The position numbers and the translations under genes are program-made. A stretch of DNA of 29,685 nucleotides, taken from assembly GCA_900539855.1 (NCBI GenBank), contig UQDO01000028.1, forward strand, positions 1-29,685, read 5' to 3'. Of the stretch, positions 9,136 through 16,059 are shown one piece after another. The first letter of the stretch is position 1. Each line of letters opens with the position of its first letter. The stretch is from an uncultured Oscillospiraceae bacterium. Lineage in GTDB: Bacteria > Bacillota > Clostridia > Oscillospirales > Acutalibacteraceae. Below the pieces are notes generated by a model. The model saw only the letters and a program-made list of their open reading frames with translations. It had not been told where the DNA came from and searched no databases.

Positions 9136-11199
9136 ATGGATAAATTTGTCGGAAAGCGGCTTGACGGAAGGTATGAGATACGCGAGATTATAGGCGTCGG
9201 CGGTATGGCGGTCGTCTATAAGGCGTACGACTGCATTGAAGACAGGATCGTTGCGGTTAAAATCTTAAAGGAGGAATTTACCTCCAACGAGGAATTTATA
9301 ACACGCTTCAAAAACGAGTCAAAGGCTATTGCTGTCCTCAATCACCCGAACATTGTCAAGGTTTACGATGTCAGCTTCGGCGATCTGATACAGTACATCG
9401 TCATGGAGTATGTCGACGGAATAACCCTTAAGGAGTACATCAATAAGCAGGGAACTCTGCGCTGGAAGGATGCGGTATATCTTACAATACAGGTCCTCCG
9501 CGCGTTGCAGCACGCACACGACAAGGGTATTGTGCATCGTGATGTAAAGCCTCAGAATATCATGCTTTTGCCTGACGGCACCATAAAAGTCACCGATTTC
9601 GGTATTGCTCGCTTTGCAAGAAGCGAGCACAAGACCATGACCGACAAGGCGATCGGTTCCGTGCATTACATCAGCCCGGAGCAGGCGCGCGGTGAACAGA
9701 CCGACGAAAAGGCGGACATATACTCTGTCGGTGTTATGCTTTACGAAATGCTGACCGGCAGGCTGCCGTTTGAGGCTGAAAGTGCCGTTTCGGTCGCTAT
9801 AATGCAGCTTCAGCAAGAGCCTGTAAAGCCGAGGGATATCAACAATTCCATACCGGTAGGTCTTGAGCAGATAACAATGCACGCCATGCAGAAGGATATC
9901 AATAAAAGGTACAAATCGGCTGCGGAGATGCTGCGCGATCTTGAGGAATTCAGAAGAAGCCCCGATATGGTGTTCGAATACAACTACTTTGTCGATAATG
10001 AACCGACCAAGTTTGTTGACGCCGTGAATGCTCCTGCCGCCGACAGCACGACTGAGCAGGCGGTCACAGCAGATGACAGCGAGGATGGAGACGATGAAAA
10101 GTCGCCGGTTATACCGATACTTGCCGGTGTTGCCGCAGCGTTTATTGTTGCCGCTATAGTTGTCGGACTGATCATATGGTACAACTGGGGTATCAAAACA
10201 GAAACCCTTATTGTTCCCAAGCTGACCGGTCAGAATTATGAACAGGTTGCCGAACAGTATTCGGACTACAAATTCAAAATAGAGTATCAGGCATCAAACG
10301 AGGAACGCGGAACGATACTCAGCCAGAGCATGCAGGACGGAAGAAAGATCAAGAAGTCTCAGACAATAACGCTTGTCATAAGCTCGGGACCTGAGCTTGC
10401 GACTATACCGGAGACTACCAACCTTGACCTCACCACTGCCAAGCAGGCACTCAAGGCAAAGGGTATCAACTGGAATATAATTTACAAGACCGATAAAGAA
10501 ATAGCATCAGGTCATGTTATAACCACCAATCCTCCGAGCGGCGGAACTGTTGCCGCAGGCACCGAGATAGATGTCTATGTAAGCTTAGGGCCGGAGATAG
10601 TGTATGTTTCTTATCCGGATACAAAGGGATATGACCTTGATACTGCAAAGAAAAAGATCGAGGAAGCCGGTCTTACCGTTGGTGAGATCAAGCGCGAGGA
10701 CAGCACAAAGCCTAAGAATATAGTTATCGATCAGTCACCTGATCCGCATTCAAATACGACTATTGCAAAGGGTACCTCGGTTGATCTTGTTGTCAGCACA
10801 GGTGAATATTCGTACAATTACAAGCTGACTATCAGCGATCTGCCGAAGAATTTCAAGGATGAATACAAGAAAATGCAGCTGTCTGTTTTTGTCGGCGGCA
10901 TTAAGGTAAGCGAGACTCCCGAATTCAACGCCAACGATCTTGAGTCACCGTGGTCGTTTGATATATCCTCAAAGAATTCCAAAGTCAGTGCCATTGTCAA
11001 TATCAAATTTATGAATGACAAGGGAGAAACCAAGGAAGGCGCACTTATTTACAGTATTGATCTTGAAAAGGGTACTGCACAGCTCACCAAGAATAATATC
11101 GATCAGAGCTATCTGGAGGATAAAAATGACGACTCCAGTAAGGATGACTCCAGCAAGGATGACTCGTCCAAGGCTCCGGCTGCCAGAGACAGTAATTGA
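9136..11199 (+). CDS. prkC: PASTA-domain serine/threonine kinase PrkC
   Basis: 687 residues. Kinase domain about 1-280: glycine loop IGVGGMAVVYKA, catalytic Lys in VAVKIL, HRDVKPQNIML, DFGIARF and GSVHYISPEQARG. An acidic linker leads to one membrane helix near 325-350 (IPILAGVAAAFIVAAIVVGL). Three extracellular PASTA repeats follow (about 355-560), which in the family bind muropeptides. A further extracellular domain ends in a DDSSK-type tandem repeat. It signals cell-wall state to division, germination or metabolism. The pairing with a PP2C phosphatase 40 bases upstream is classical. The stop overlaps the next gene. Confidence 0.95.
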   Translation: MDKFVGKRLDGRYEIREIIGVGGMAVVYKAYDCIEDRIVAVKILKEEFTSNEEFITRFKNESKAIAVLNHPNIVKVYDVSFGDLIQYIVMEYVDGITLKEYINKQGTLRWKDAVYLTIQVLRALQHAHDKGIVHRDVKPQNIMLLPDGTIKVTDFGIARFARSEHKTMTDKAIGSVHYISPEQARGEQTDEKADIYSVGVMLYEMLTGRLPFEAESAVSVAIMQLQQEPVKPRDINNSIPVGLEQITMHAMQKDINKRYKSAAEMLRDLEEFRRSPDMVFEYNYFVDNEPTKFVDAVNAPAADSTTEQAVTADDSEDGDDEKSPVIPILAGVAAAFIVAAIVVGLIIWYNWGIKTETLIVPKLTGQNYEQVAEQYSDYKFKIEYQASNEERGTILSQSMQDGRKIKKSQTITLVISSGPELATIPETTNLDLTTAKQALKAKGINWNIIYKTDKEIASGHVITTNPPSGGTVAAGTEIDVYVSLGPEIVYVSYPDTKGYDLDTAKKKIEEAGLTVGEIKREDSTKPKNIVIDQSPDPHSNTTIAKGTSVDLVVSTGEYSYNYKLTISDLPKNFKDEYKKMQLSVFVGGIKVSETPEFNANDLESPWSFDISSKNSKVSAIVNIKFMNDKGETKEGALIYSIDLEKGTAQLTKNNIDQSYLEDKNDDSSKDDSSKDDSSKAPAARDSN
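11128..11172 (+). repeat. Three tandem 15-bp repeats encoding DDSSK
   Basis: Three in-frame copies of a 15-base unit with small differences (GACGACTCCAGTAAG, GATGACTCCAGCAAG, GATGACTCGTCCAAG) encode DDSSK three times at the extracellular C-terminal tip of the PASTA kinase. The copy number could vary between strains by slippage. Confidence 0.8.
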
Positions 11200-12098
11200 T
11201 GAGTATGTCTGAATTGAACCTGACAGGTATAATAATAAGATCGGTCGCCGGCTTCTGCTATGTGGAAGCCGGCGACCGGGTATATGAATGTAAGCCGCGC
11301 GGTGTTTTCAGAAAAGAACATATTTCTCCGGTTGCAGGCGATATTGTCGAAATATCGACCAATGGTGACAAGGGTACCGTGGAAAAAATAAAGGAACGTA
11401 AAAATTTCTTTATACGTCCTCCTCTTGCCAATATTGATAAGTTGTTCATCGTGTCGTCGTATGCAAAGCCATCAGTAAACACGCTGCTTATTGACCGCAT
11501 GACCGCCATTGCCGAGCATCTGTCGGTCACACCGGTCATTTTATTCAATAAGGCTGATCTTGGCTCCTTTGGTGATCTGCCGGATGTTTACAGAAAAATA
11601 GGATATCACACCTATGCCGTATCGGCTTCAAAAGGAGAAGGTACCGACGGCATTAAGAATGAACTGAACGGTTGCGTTTCGGCTTTCTCGGGCAATTCCG
11701 GTGTCGGGAAATCGAGCCTGCTAAATAGGCTTATACCCGAACTGTCTCTTTCGGTCGGCGAGGTGAGCCAGAAGCTCGGCAGGGGACGGCATACCACAAG
11801 GCAGGTCGAGCTGTTTAAGGTCGCAGACGGGTATGTTGCCGATACACCGGGTTTTTCTTCGCTTGAATTGGACTGCTTCCTTATAAACGATAAGGAGCAG
11901 CTGCAATACTGCTTTAAGGAATTTTCGGAGCATCTCGGCAAATGCCGCTTTTCTTCATGTACGCATACTTCGGAGCCTGACTGTTCCGTTATCTCGGCTG
12001 TAAAGCGCGGCGAAATTGCGGCGTCGCGACATGAAAGCTATGTTTCAATGTACAATGATCTCAAACAAATAAAGCAATGGGAGTTAAAGCAGAAGTGA
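11199..12098 (+). CDS. rsgA: Ribosome small-subunit-dependent GTPase RsgA
   Basis: About 299 residues. It is a circularly permuted GTPase: G4 motif LFNKADL comes before G1 GNSGVGKSSLLN and G3 DTPGFSS. The N-terminal OB domain is followed by the GTPase, then a C-terminal zinc finger with CRFSSCTHTSEPDC. It acts late in 30S subunit assembly. The chosen ATG overlaps the prkC stop (TGATG); an ATG two codons on (11205) is also possible, and there is no strong ribosome binding site, suggesting coupling. In many Firmicutes rpe follows; here thiN follows directly. Confidence 0.95.
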   Translation: MSMSELNLTGIIIRSVAGFCYVEAGDRVYECKPRGVFRKEHISPVAGDIVEISTNGDKGTVEKIKERKNFFIRPPLANIDKLFIVSSYAKPSVNTLLIDRMTAIAEHLSVTPVILFNKADLGSFGDLPDVYRKIGYHTYAVSASKGEGTDGIKNELNGCVSAFSGNSGVGKSSLLNRLIPELSLSVGEVSQKLGRGRHTTRQVELFKVADGYVADTPGFSSLELDCFLINDKEQLQYCFKEFSEHLGKCRFSSCTHTSEPDCSVISAVKRGEIAASRHESYVSMYNDLKQIKQWELKQK

Positions 12099-12727
12099 AA
12101 AATCGCTGCGTAATAATTGCAGGGGGCGATTTTGATGCTGCCGAAAGATCGGTGATAACACCGGACGATTATGTTATCGCCGCCGACAGCGGATATGCCG
12201 TCTGTATTGAATATGACATAATGCCTGACCTTATAGTGGGGGACTTTGATTCGTTTAAAGGGAATCTGCCTGACGGCATTGAAACCATTCATCTGCCCAC
12301 TCATAAGGACGATACCGACCTTTTGTTTGCCGCAAGATGCGCCGCAGACAAAGGATACCGTTCGGTTGCCATACTCGGCGGTTACGGCTCACGCCCCGAT
12401 CAGAATTTCGCGATGTACGAAACTCTGCTGTGGCTTAGGGAAAATGTGCCCGGATCAGACGCATGCGCTTTCTGCCGCGGATTTTATGTTACTGTGCTGC
12501 TTAACGACTCAAAGCGGATCTTTGTAGGTTCTAACCGCTATTTATCGGTTTTTTCCCTTTATGAAAAAGCAACCGGTGTTGATATTACAGGTGCCGGATA
12601 TCCGCTTAAAAACAGCGTTATCACAGCCGGATTTCCGGTAGGCGTCAGCAACTGTGCCGATGGATATGCCGATATATCGGTAAAGAACGGTGCGCTGCTT
12701 ATAATGGTCGTTGATGAATTTATATGA
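12095..12727 (+). CDS. thiN: Thiamine pyrophosphokinase
   Basis: About 210 residues. It transfers pyrophosphate from ATP to thiamine. Family motifs are AADSGYAVC near the N-terminus, PDLIVGDFDSFKG, HKDDTDLLFA and GGYGSRPDQNFA. The last is usually GGxGGRxDHxLxN, so His is replaced by Gln here while Arg and Asp are kept. The start is uncertain: the GTG at 12095 overlaps the rsgA stop (GTGA) and has GGGAG upstream, whereas the ATG at 12077 lies inside rsgA without a visible site. Confidence 0.9.
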   Translation: MKNRCVIIAGGDFDAAERSVITPDDYVIAADSGYAVCIEYDIMPDLIVGDFDSFKGNLPDGIETIHLPTHKDDTDLLFAARCAADKGYRSVAILGGYGSRPDQNFAMYETLLWLRENVPGSDACAFCRGFYVTVLLNDSKRIFVGSNRYLSVFSLYEKATGVDITGAGYPLKNSVITAGFPVGVSNCADGYADISVKNGALLIMVVDEFI

Positions 12728-12755
12728 GTTTGTAACCGCTTTTGTTTTTTCTGCG

Positions 12756-12761
12756 TATAAT
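12756..12761 (+). promoter_or_regulatory. Possible extended -10 element before the small-gene pair
   Basis: TGCGTATAAT includes a consensus TATAAT with an upstream TG, but no -35 hexamer stands at 16-18 bases. It may drive the 50-residue gene and the spoVM-like gene independently of the housekeeping operon. Sporulation sigma factors could also read it. This is inference. Confidence 0.35.
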
Positions 12762-12791
12762 GGCGTAGAGAAGCAAAGGCGGTGTTTGTTT

Positions 12792-12944
12792 ATGCGCTAC
12801 AGACGGTGCAAAGGCGGTAAGGGTGCCCTTGCGGTATCCTTTGGCGTAGGTATGATAGTATCATATTTCTGCCCCTCAGGTTTCGTTGTGGTTCTGCTTA
12901 CACTTGCCCTTGTTTTTCTCGGTCTTGCTTGCTGCAGATTTTAA
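12792..12944 (+). CDS. Small membrane protein of unknown function (50 residues)
   Basis: A basic N-terminus (MRYRRCKGGKGA) is followed by two short hydrophobic stretches, roughly residues 12-27 and 31-48, separated by a CPSG turn, and it ends with CCRF. AGGCGGTG precedes the ATG. An upstream in-frame ATG (12711) overlaps thiN and adds an unlikely tail. It lies 16 bases upstream of the SpoVM-like gene and is probably cotranscribed with it. I do not recognise a named family. Its position suggests, but does not show, a sporulation role. Confidence 0.6.
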   Translation: MRYRRCKGGKGALAVSFGVGMIVSYFCPSGFVVVLLTLALVFLGLACCRF

Positions 12945-12960
12945 TTTGGGAGGATACTTT

Positions 12961-13053
12961 ATGAAGATCGTAGTGTGGAAAAGTCCTAAACTGCTTTGCG
13001 GATTGCTCAGAGCTATATTCAAGATCAAAAAGGGCGAGGAAGCTGATACATAA
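12961..13053 (+). CDS. spoVM: SpoVM-like spore morphogenetic peptide (30 residues)
   Basis: The peptide starts MKIVVWKSPKLLCGLLRAIF and ends with a charged tail (KIKKGEEADT). It lines up without gaps with B. subtilis SpoVM (MKFYTIKLPKFLGGIVRAML), sharing Met-Lys at 1-2, Lys7, Pro9-Lys10, Leu12, Gly14 and Arg17-Ala18. Pro9 is the residue important for curvature sensing in SpoVM. GGGAGG lies eight bases before the ATG, and a terminator follows. Position downstream of thiN matches the spoVM locus of B. subtilis. In the family this amphipathic helix marks the convex forespore membrane and recruits SpoIVA. Confidence 0.85.
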   Translation: MKIVVWKSPKLLCGLLRAIFKIKKGEEADT

Positions 13054-13060
13054 ATTTAGA

Positions 13061-13085
13061 AAAACGGGCTTATGCCCGTTTTTTT
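13061..13085 (+). terminator. Intrinsic terminator after the spoVM-like gene
   Basis: The stem AAAACGGGC/GCCCGTTTT has a TTAT loop and is followed by more T residues. It closes the small-gene transcript, and probably the whole upstream operon, before sipL. Confidence 0.85.
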
Positions 13086-13146
13086 AGTTCTATAAGCCGA
13101 AGATAAATAATAAATATCAGTATAACGAAATTTAGGGAGTGAAAAA

Positions 13147-14676
13147 ATGAACATAAATACAACCGAGATCATGTTTCCGTCGCTCAAAAAGCTGCCGGAT
13201 GTCACATGCGAACAAAGTATAGACGCAGCCTTTTCTCTGCCCGATTACTACCCAGAGGTATCGAAAATACTGAAATGCATTGCGGAAATTAACGTTCAGA
13301 CAAGACAGGTGAGGGACGGCAGGGTGGAAATAGGCGGACAGGCGGTGCTGACGCTTGTTTATTCCGATGGGGACAACAGCGTCAACAGCTTTGCACATAA
13401 CTGCCCGTTCACAAAATCGCTTCAGATAGAAGGCACTGTTGACGGAGCCTTCGTGTCGGTAACTCCGAAACCGGGACTTATCAATTCAAAAGCCACCGCA
13501 CCGAGAAAATTGGAGGTGCACGGATCGTTTACAATGTCCGTGTCGGTAATGCTGTTGGAGCATCAAAAACTGCTGTCGTCGGCAGGATGTGACGGTCTTT
13601 ATACAAAGGTAACTGATTTTGACTATGCCGAGCCGTCAGAGCCTGTCACAAAAAGCGTTTTTATTGAGGATGAAATATCACTCGGCAATAATAAACCGCC
13701 TGTGGCAAAAATAATAAGAAGCAGCGCGTCGGCTGTTGTGACCGACTGTAAGACGGTGGGCAATAAGGCGGTCGTCAAAGGCGATGTCAGGATATGCATA
13801 CTTTACTGCCCGGCAGGAAACGGTAGACCGATACTTATAAATGAGCAGCGCAGCTTTTCACAAATAATTGAATGTGACGGACTTTGCGAGGAGTCAAAGT
13901 GCGAATGTGCTGCCAACGCGGTCAGCCTTGAACTGCATCCCAAGACCTCGGTAGACGGCGAGGTCAGAAATATAGGCTTTGAGTGCAAGATAAACATTGA
14001 TATTTTATCATTCAAGGATGCAGCGGTGTCGTTTGTGACAGATGCCTTTTCAAGTGACTGCCAGATCGATGCCGAGACCGTTACCGTGGCTGCGGAGCGC
14101 ATGGAAGAAACTGTAAACGAAAACTATGTGTGCAAAAAAAGTCTTGACTTTTCAGACGGTGCGTTAGGTGAGATAAGCGATCTCTGGTGCAGGTCATTTG
14201 TCGATTATGCGTCGTGCGACGGCAGGGACATTCTTGTAAAGGGCACTATAACTATATGGATATTGGGTTCTGATAAGGATGCGGCTCCGTGCCTTATTGA
14301 ACGGTCAATCGATTACGAATACAGGTACACCGTCGAGGGTGAGGGAGAGATCAGGTGCAGTCCTAAGGTGTCGGTTGCGGCAGTAAATTATTCGCAGAAT
14401 TCAGACGGCGGAGTGGATGTTGCCGTAGAACTTAATGTAAGCGCAACGGTATTTTCCGCAGTAACCCTTAAGGCGTTGTGCAAAGTCTCCGAGGTCGAGG
14501 GTAGACCGGCAGGCAAAGACGATGAAACAGCAGTAACGCTGTATTTCGCCGAGGGCGAAACGGTGTGGAATATTGCTAAAAAGTATTATGCTTCGCCGCA
14601 GAAGATATGTGCCGCCAATGAAATTGAGGACAGCGAAACGGTCTGCAACAAAATGCTTTTGATACCTAATAATTAA
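13147..14676 (+). CDS. sipL: SipL-like spore coat protein (DUF3794 plus LysM)
   Basis: 509 residues. Repeated DUF3794-type beta-rich segments fill most of the protein, and a C-terminal LysM domain occupies about the last 50 residues (LYFAEGETVWNIAKKYY, ending MLLIPNN). In Clostridioides difficile SipL binds the ATPase SpoIVA through its LysM domain and is needed for coat attachment around the forespore. GGGAGTG precedes the ATG. The gene has its own upstream region between the spoVM terminator and its start; no sigma-A -35/-10 pair is clear there, which would fit a sporulation sigma factor. No signal peptide is seen. Confidence 0.85.
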   Translation: MNINTTEIMFPSLKKLPDVTCEQSIDAAFSLPDYYPEVSKILKCIAEINVQTRQVRDGRVEIGGQAVLTLVYSDGDNSVNSFAHNCPFTKSLQIEGTVDGAFVSVTPKPGLINSKATAPRKLEVHGSFTMSVSVMLLEHQKLLSSAGCDGLYTKVTDFDYAEPSEPVTKSVFIEDEISLGNNKPPVAKIIRSSASAVVTDCKTVGNKAVVKGDVRICILYCPAGNGRPILINEQRSFSQIIECDGLCEESKCECAANAVSLELHPKTSVDGEVRNIGFECKINIDILSFKDAAVSFVTDAFSSDCQIDAETVTVAAERMEETVNENYVCKKSLDFSDGALGEISDLWCRSFVDYASCDGRDILVKGTITIWILGSDKDAAPCLIERSIDYEYRYTVEGEGEIRCSPKVSVAAVNYSQNSDGGVDVAVELNVSATVFSAVTLKALCKVSEVEGRPAGKDDETAVTLYFAEGETVWNIAKKYYASPQKICAANEIEDSETVCNKMLLIPNN

Positions 14677-14716
14677 ACACAGCCCACAAAAACAGCGAAA
14701 TTAATATAGATTCCGT

Positions 14717-14754
14717 AAAAATATCGGTAAGGACAGATCCTTACCGATATTTTT
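14717..14754. terminator. Bidirectional terminator between sipL and the DUF3793 gene
   Basis: A 17-bp perfect stem (14717-14733 with 14738-14754) has a CAGA loop and A/T tracts on both sides, so it can end transcription from both converging genes. It is framed by a further inverted pair, CCCACAAAAA (14683-14692) and TTTTTGTGGG (14750-14759). Confidence 0.85.
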
Positions 14755-14762
14755 GTGGGTAA

Positions 14763-14800
14763 ATTTTAGTTTATCTACCTTTATGCAGATAAACTAAAAT
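14763..14800 (-). terminator. AT-rich hairpin downstream of the DUF3793 gene
   Basis: A 14-bp stem, ATTTTAGTTTATCT (14763-14776) with its complement at 14787-14800, and a 10-base loop. It lies 15 bases after the DUF3793 stop on the minus strand and just before the larger bidirectional hairpin. A clean T tract is missing, so it may act as a 3' stabiliser rather than a terminator. Confidence 0.5.
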
Positions 14801-14815
14801 CCATCTTTTTTGCCT

Positions 14816-15367
14816 TTATGACCTTACGATCAGCTTTTCAAATGGGCTGCCGTTTTTGAAACATTCGCGGTAGACCTTTGTACATTTCTCATACTGCTTA
14901 AACCGTTTTGCTGCGGTGCTGCAATCGCCGTATACCTTCCATGTGCCGACGGCTTTTGCATGCTTTGCACGCGATTTTATAAAGCCGTGTACATCCTCCG
15001 GTGGATAGCCTAAGAACAGACCGACCTCGTGCGGAAAATCACCGCCGGAACGCAGCCTTTTGATGAGTTCCAACAGGCAGCCCTCGCATTTTTCTGTGGG
15101 GTAATTCCTGCTTTTAAGCAGCGACGCTGCTCTTTTGTCGCTGAGATCATTCCTAAGCTTTGACGGTCTGTACATATAAACAAGGGCATTGCCGCCGCTT
15201 ATCTTCAGCGGAAGTATCCTGACGCCCTTGCCGCTGCAGGTTTTGTTGAAATTACGCAGCATGTATGTGAATTCCTTCATATCGCCGACCGGACAGTTGA
15301 ACATGCTGCCGGTTTTGAGCCCTGCCATTGTAGGCGAACATTGGTCTATAATCAGCTCATATGACAT
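14816..15367 (-). CDS. DUF3793 family protein
   Basis: 183 residues, cytoplasmic, with no signal or membrane segment. It starts MSYELIIDQCSPTMAGLKTG. Other recognisable blocks are LPLKISGGNALVYMYRPSKL and FPHEVGLFLGYPPEDVHGFI, typical of the DUF3793 proteins of anaerobic Clostridia. The C-terminal half is Lys/Cys-rich (KWKVYGDC-like, YEKCTKVYRECF). GAGGTGA precedes the ATG, and the stop of the upstream DUF2325 gene is embedded in that site, so the two are cotranscribed. An operator-like palindrome lies upstream of the pair. Function unknown; in my recollection the family often neighbours iron or flavodoxin genes, which this context supports. Confidence 0.8.
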   Translation of the reverse strand: MSYELIIDQCSPTMAGLKTGSMFNCPVGDMKEFTYMLRNFNKTCSGKGVRILPLKISGGNALVYMYRPSKLRNDLSDKRAASLLKSRNYPTEKCEGCLLELIKRLRSGGDFPHEVGLFLGYPPEDVHGFIKSRAKHAKAVGTWKVYGDCSTAAKRFKQYEKCTKVYRECFKNGSPFEKLIVRS

Positions 15368-15371
15368 AAAT

Positions 15372-15650
15372 TCACCTCACATGTAAATCAAGTATTCCTT
15401 TGAGCGCAGTTACCGAGCTTGAATGGCAGTGCGCTATCTGCGTTTTGCTGCTGTTTACATTACTTTTGACACATTGCAGCATTTTATGCGACATTGTGTT
15501 TGTAAAAAATACAAGCAGGTCAGGCGAGCCTATGTCCTTGATACCGTTTTTCATCTTGGGATATACCTTTGCCTTGCAGCTGTACGATTCGCAAAGATCT
15601 ATATACCGTCTTGTCATACATTCGTTTCCGCCTATTATAACTACACTCAT
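15372..15650 (-). CDS. DUF2325 family protein
   Basis: 92 residues. It starts MSVVIIGGNECMTRRYIDLC, with a Rossmann-like beta strand then Gly-Gly-Asn, and the C-terminal block IAHCHSSSVTALKGIL matches the DUF2325 ending. Several cysteines (residues 11, 20 and 25 and the CH pair) could bind metal or be redox active. ATG at 15650 is chosen because GAGGTGA lies seven bases upstream; a GTG at 15659 overlaps that site. It is the first gene of a two-gene operon with DUF3793. The TTAGC-N4-GCTAA palindrome lies about 50 bases upstream. Function unknown. Confidence 0.75.
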   Translation of the reverse strand: MSVVIIGGNECMTRRYIDLCESYSCKAKVYPKMKNGIKDIGSPDLLVFFTNTMSHKMLQCVKSNVNSSKTQIAHCHSSSVTALKGILDLHVR

Positions 15651-15687
15651 CTTTGTCACCTCTGATTGTCTTTCATTGAATTCTGTT

Positions 15688-15717
15688 TTTATATCGCAGT
15701 TAGCACAAGCTAACCAA
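15688..15717 (-). promoter_or_regulatory. Candidate promoter of the DUF2325-DUF3793 operon, containing operator 1
   Basis: On the minus strand TTGGTT, an 18-base spacer and TATAAA (15693-15688) form a plausible sigma-A promoter. The palindrome GTTAGC-ACAA-GCTAAC (15699-15714) occupies the spacer and the edge of the -35, an ideal place for a repressor. Confidence 0.55.
15699..15714. promoter_or_regulatory. Operator-like palindrome 1 (GTTAGC-N4-GCTAAC)
   Basis: Perfect 6+6 palindrome with central ACAA. It is one of four copies in the window of TTAGC-N4-GCTAA, all at operon starts. The half-site resembles the TTAG/CTAA arms of DtxR-family metal-dependent repressor operators. Confidence 0.7.
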
Positions 15718-15730
15718 CAACCTTTTATAT

Positions 15731-15762
15731 ACCTGCCGCAGACCGAAAAAGCTGCGGCAGGT
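15731..15762 (-). terminator. Hairpin after the heavy-metal-binding protein gene
   Basis: An 11-bp GC-rich stem, ACCTGCCGCAG (15731-15741) with CTGCGGCAGGT (15752-15762), and a 10-base loop, located 18 bases after the gene's stop. No long T tract follows on the minus strand, so termination is likely but not certain. Confidence 0.5.
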
Positions 15763-15779
15763 CTTTTGGAAGGTGGACG

Positions 15780-16049
15780 TTATCTTTTGAAAATTCCGAA
15801 TAATCCTTTTTTCTCGTATGGCTCCGTAGAGACCGAAAGCGCTGTATACCCGGTAGCGTTGATAACGCTTTTCAAGGTTTCTTCATCAGGAATGTTTTCC
15901 GTGATGATAACAGCTTCGCCTTTTGAGTGTGATGATGTGACCTTTCGGGGCGACAGTGCCGAACGGATGGCGTCATTTATATGTGCCTCGCACATTCCGC
16001 ACATCATACCGTCGATTTTTACAACCGTCTTAAACATATTAATCACCAT
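15780..16049 (-). CDS. Small heavy-metal-associated (HMA) domain protein
   Basis: Up to 89 residues. The ferredoxin-like HMA fold is indicated by VKIDGMMCGMCEAHINDAIR with the metal-binding CxxC near residues 17-20, followed by VIITENIPDEETLKSVINATGY and a basic tail (KKGLFGIFKR). Such domains bind soft metals such as Cu(I) or Zn(II) and hand them to transporters. The start is ambiguous: the GTG at 16046 has AGGA at the best distance, and ATGs at 16049 and 16037 are alternatives. It begins about 10 bases after the ABC permease stop and is almost certainly cotranscribed with it, suggesting a metal substrate or metal-sensing role for that transporter. Confidence 0.85.
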   Translation of the reverse strand: MVINMFKTVVKIDGMMCGMCEAHINDAIRSALSPRKVTSSHSKGEAVIITENIPDEETLKSVINATGYTALSVSTEPYEKKGLFGIFKR

Positions 16050-16059
16050 CGATCCTTTG

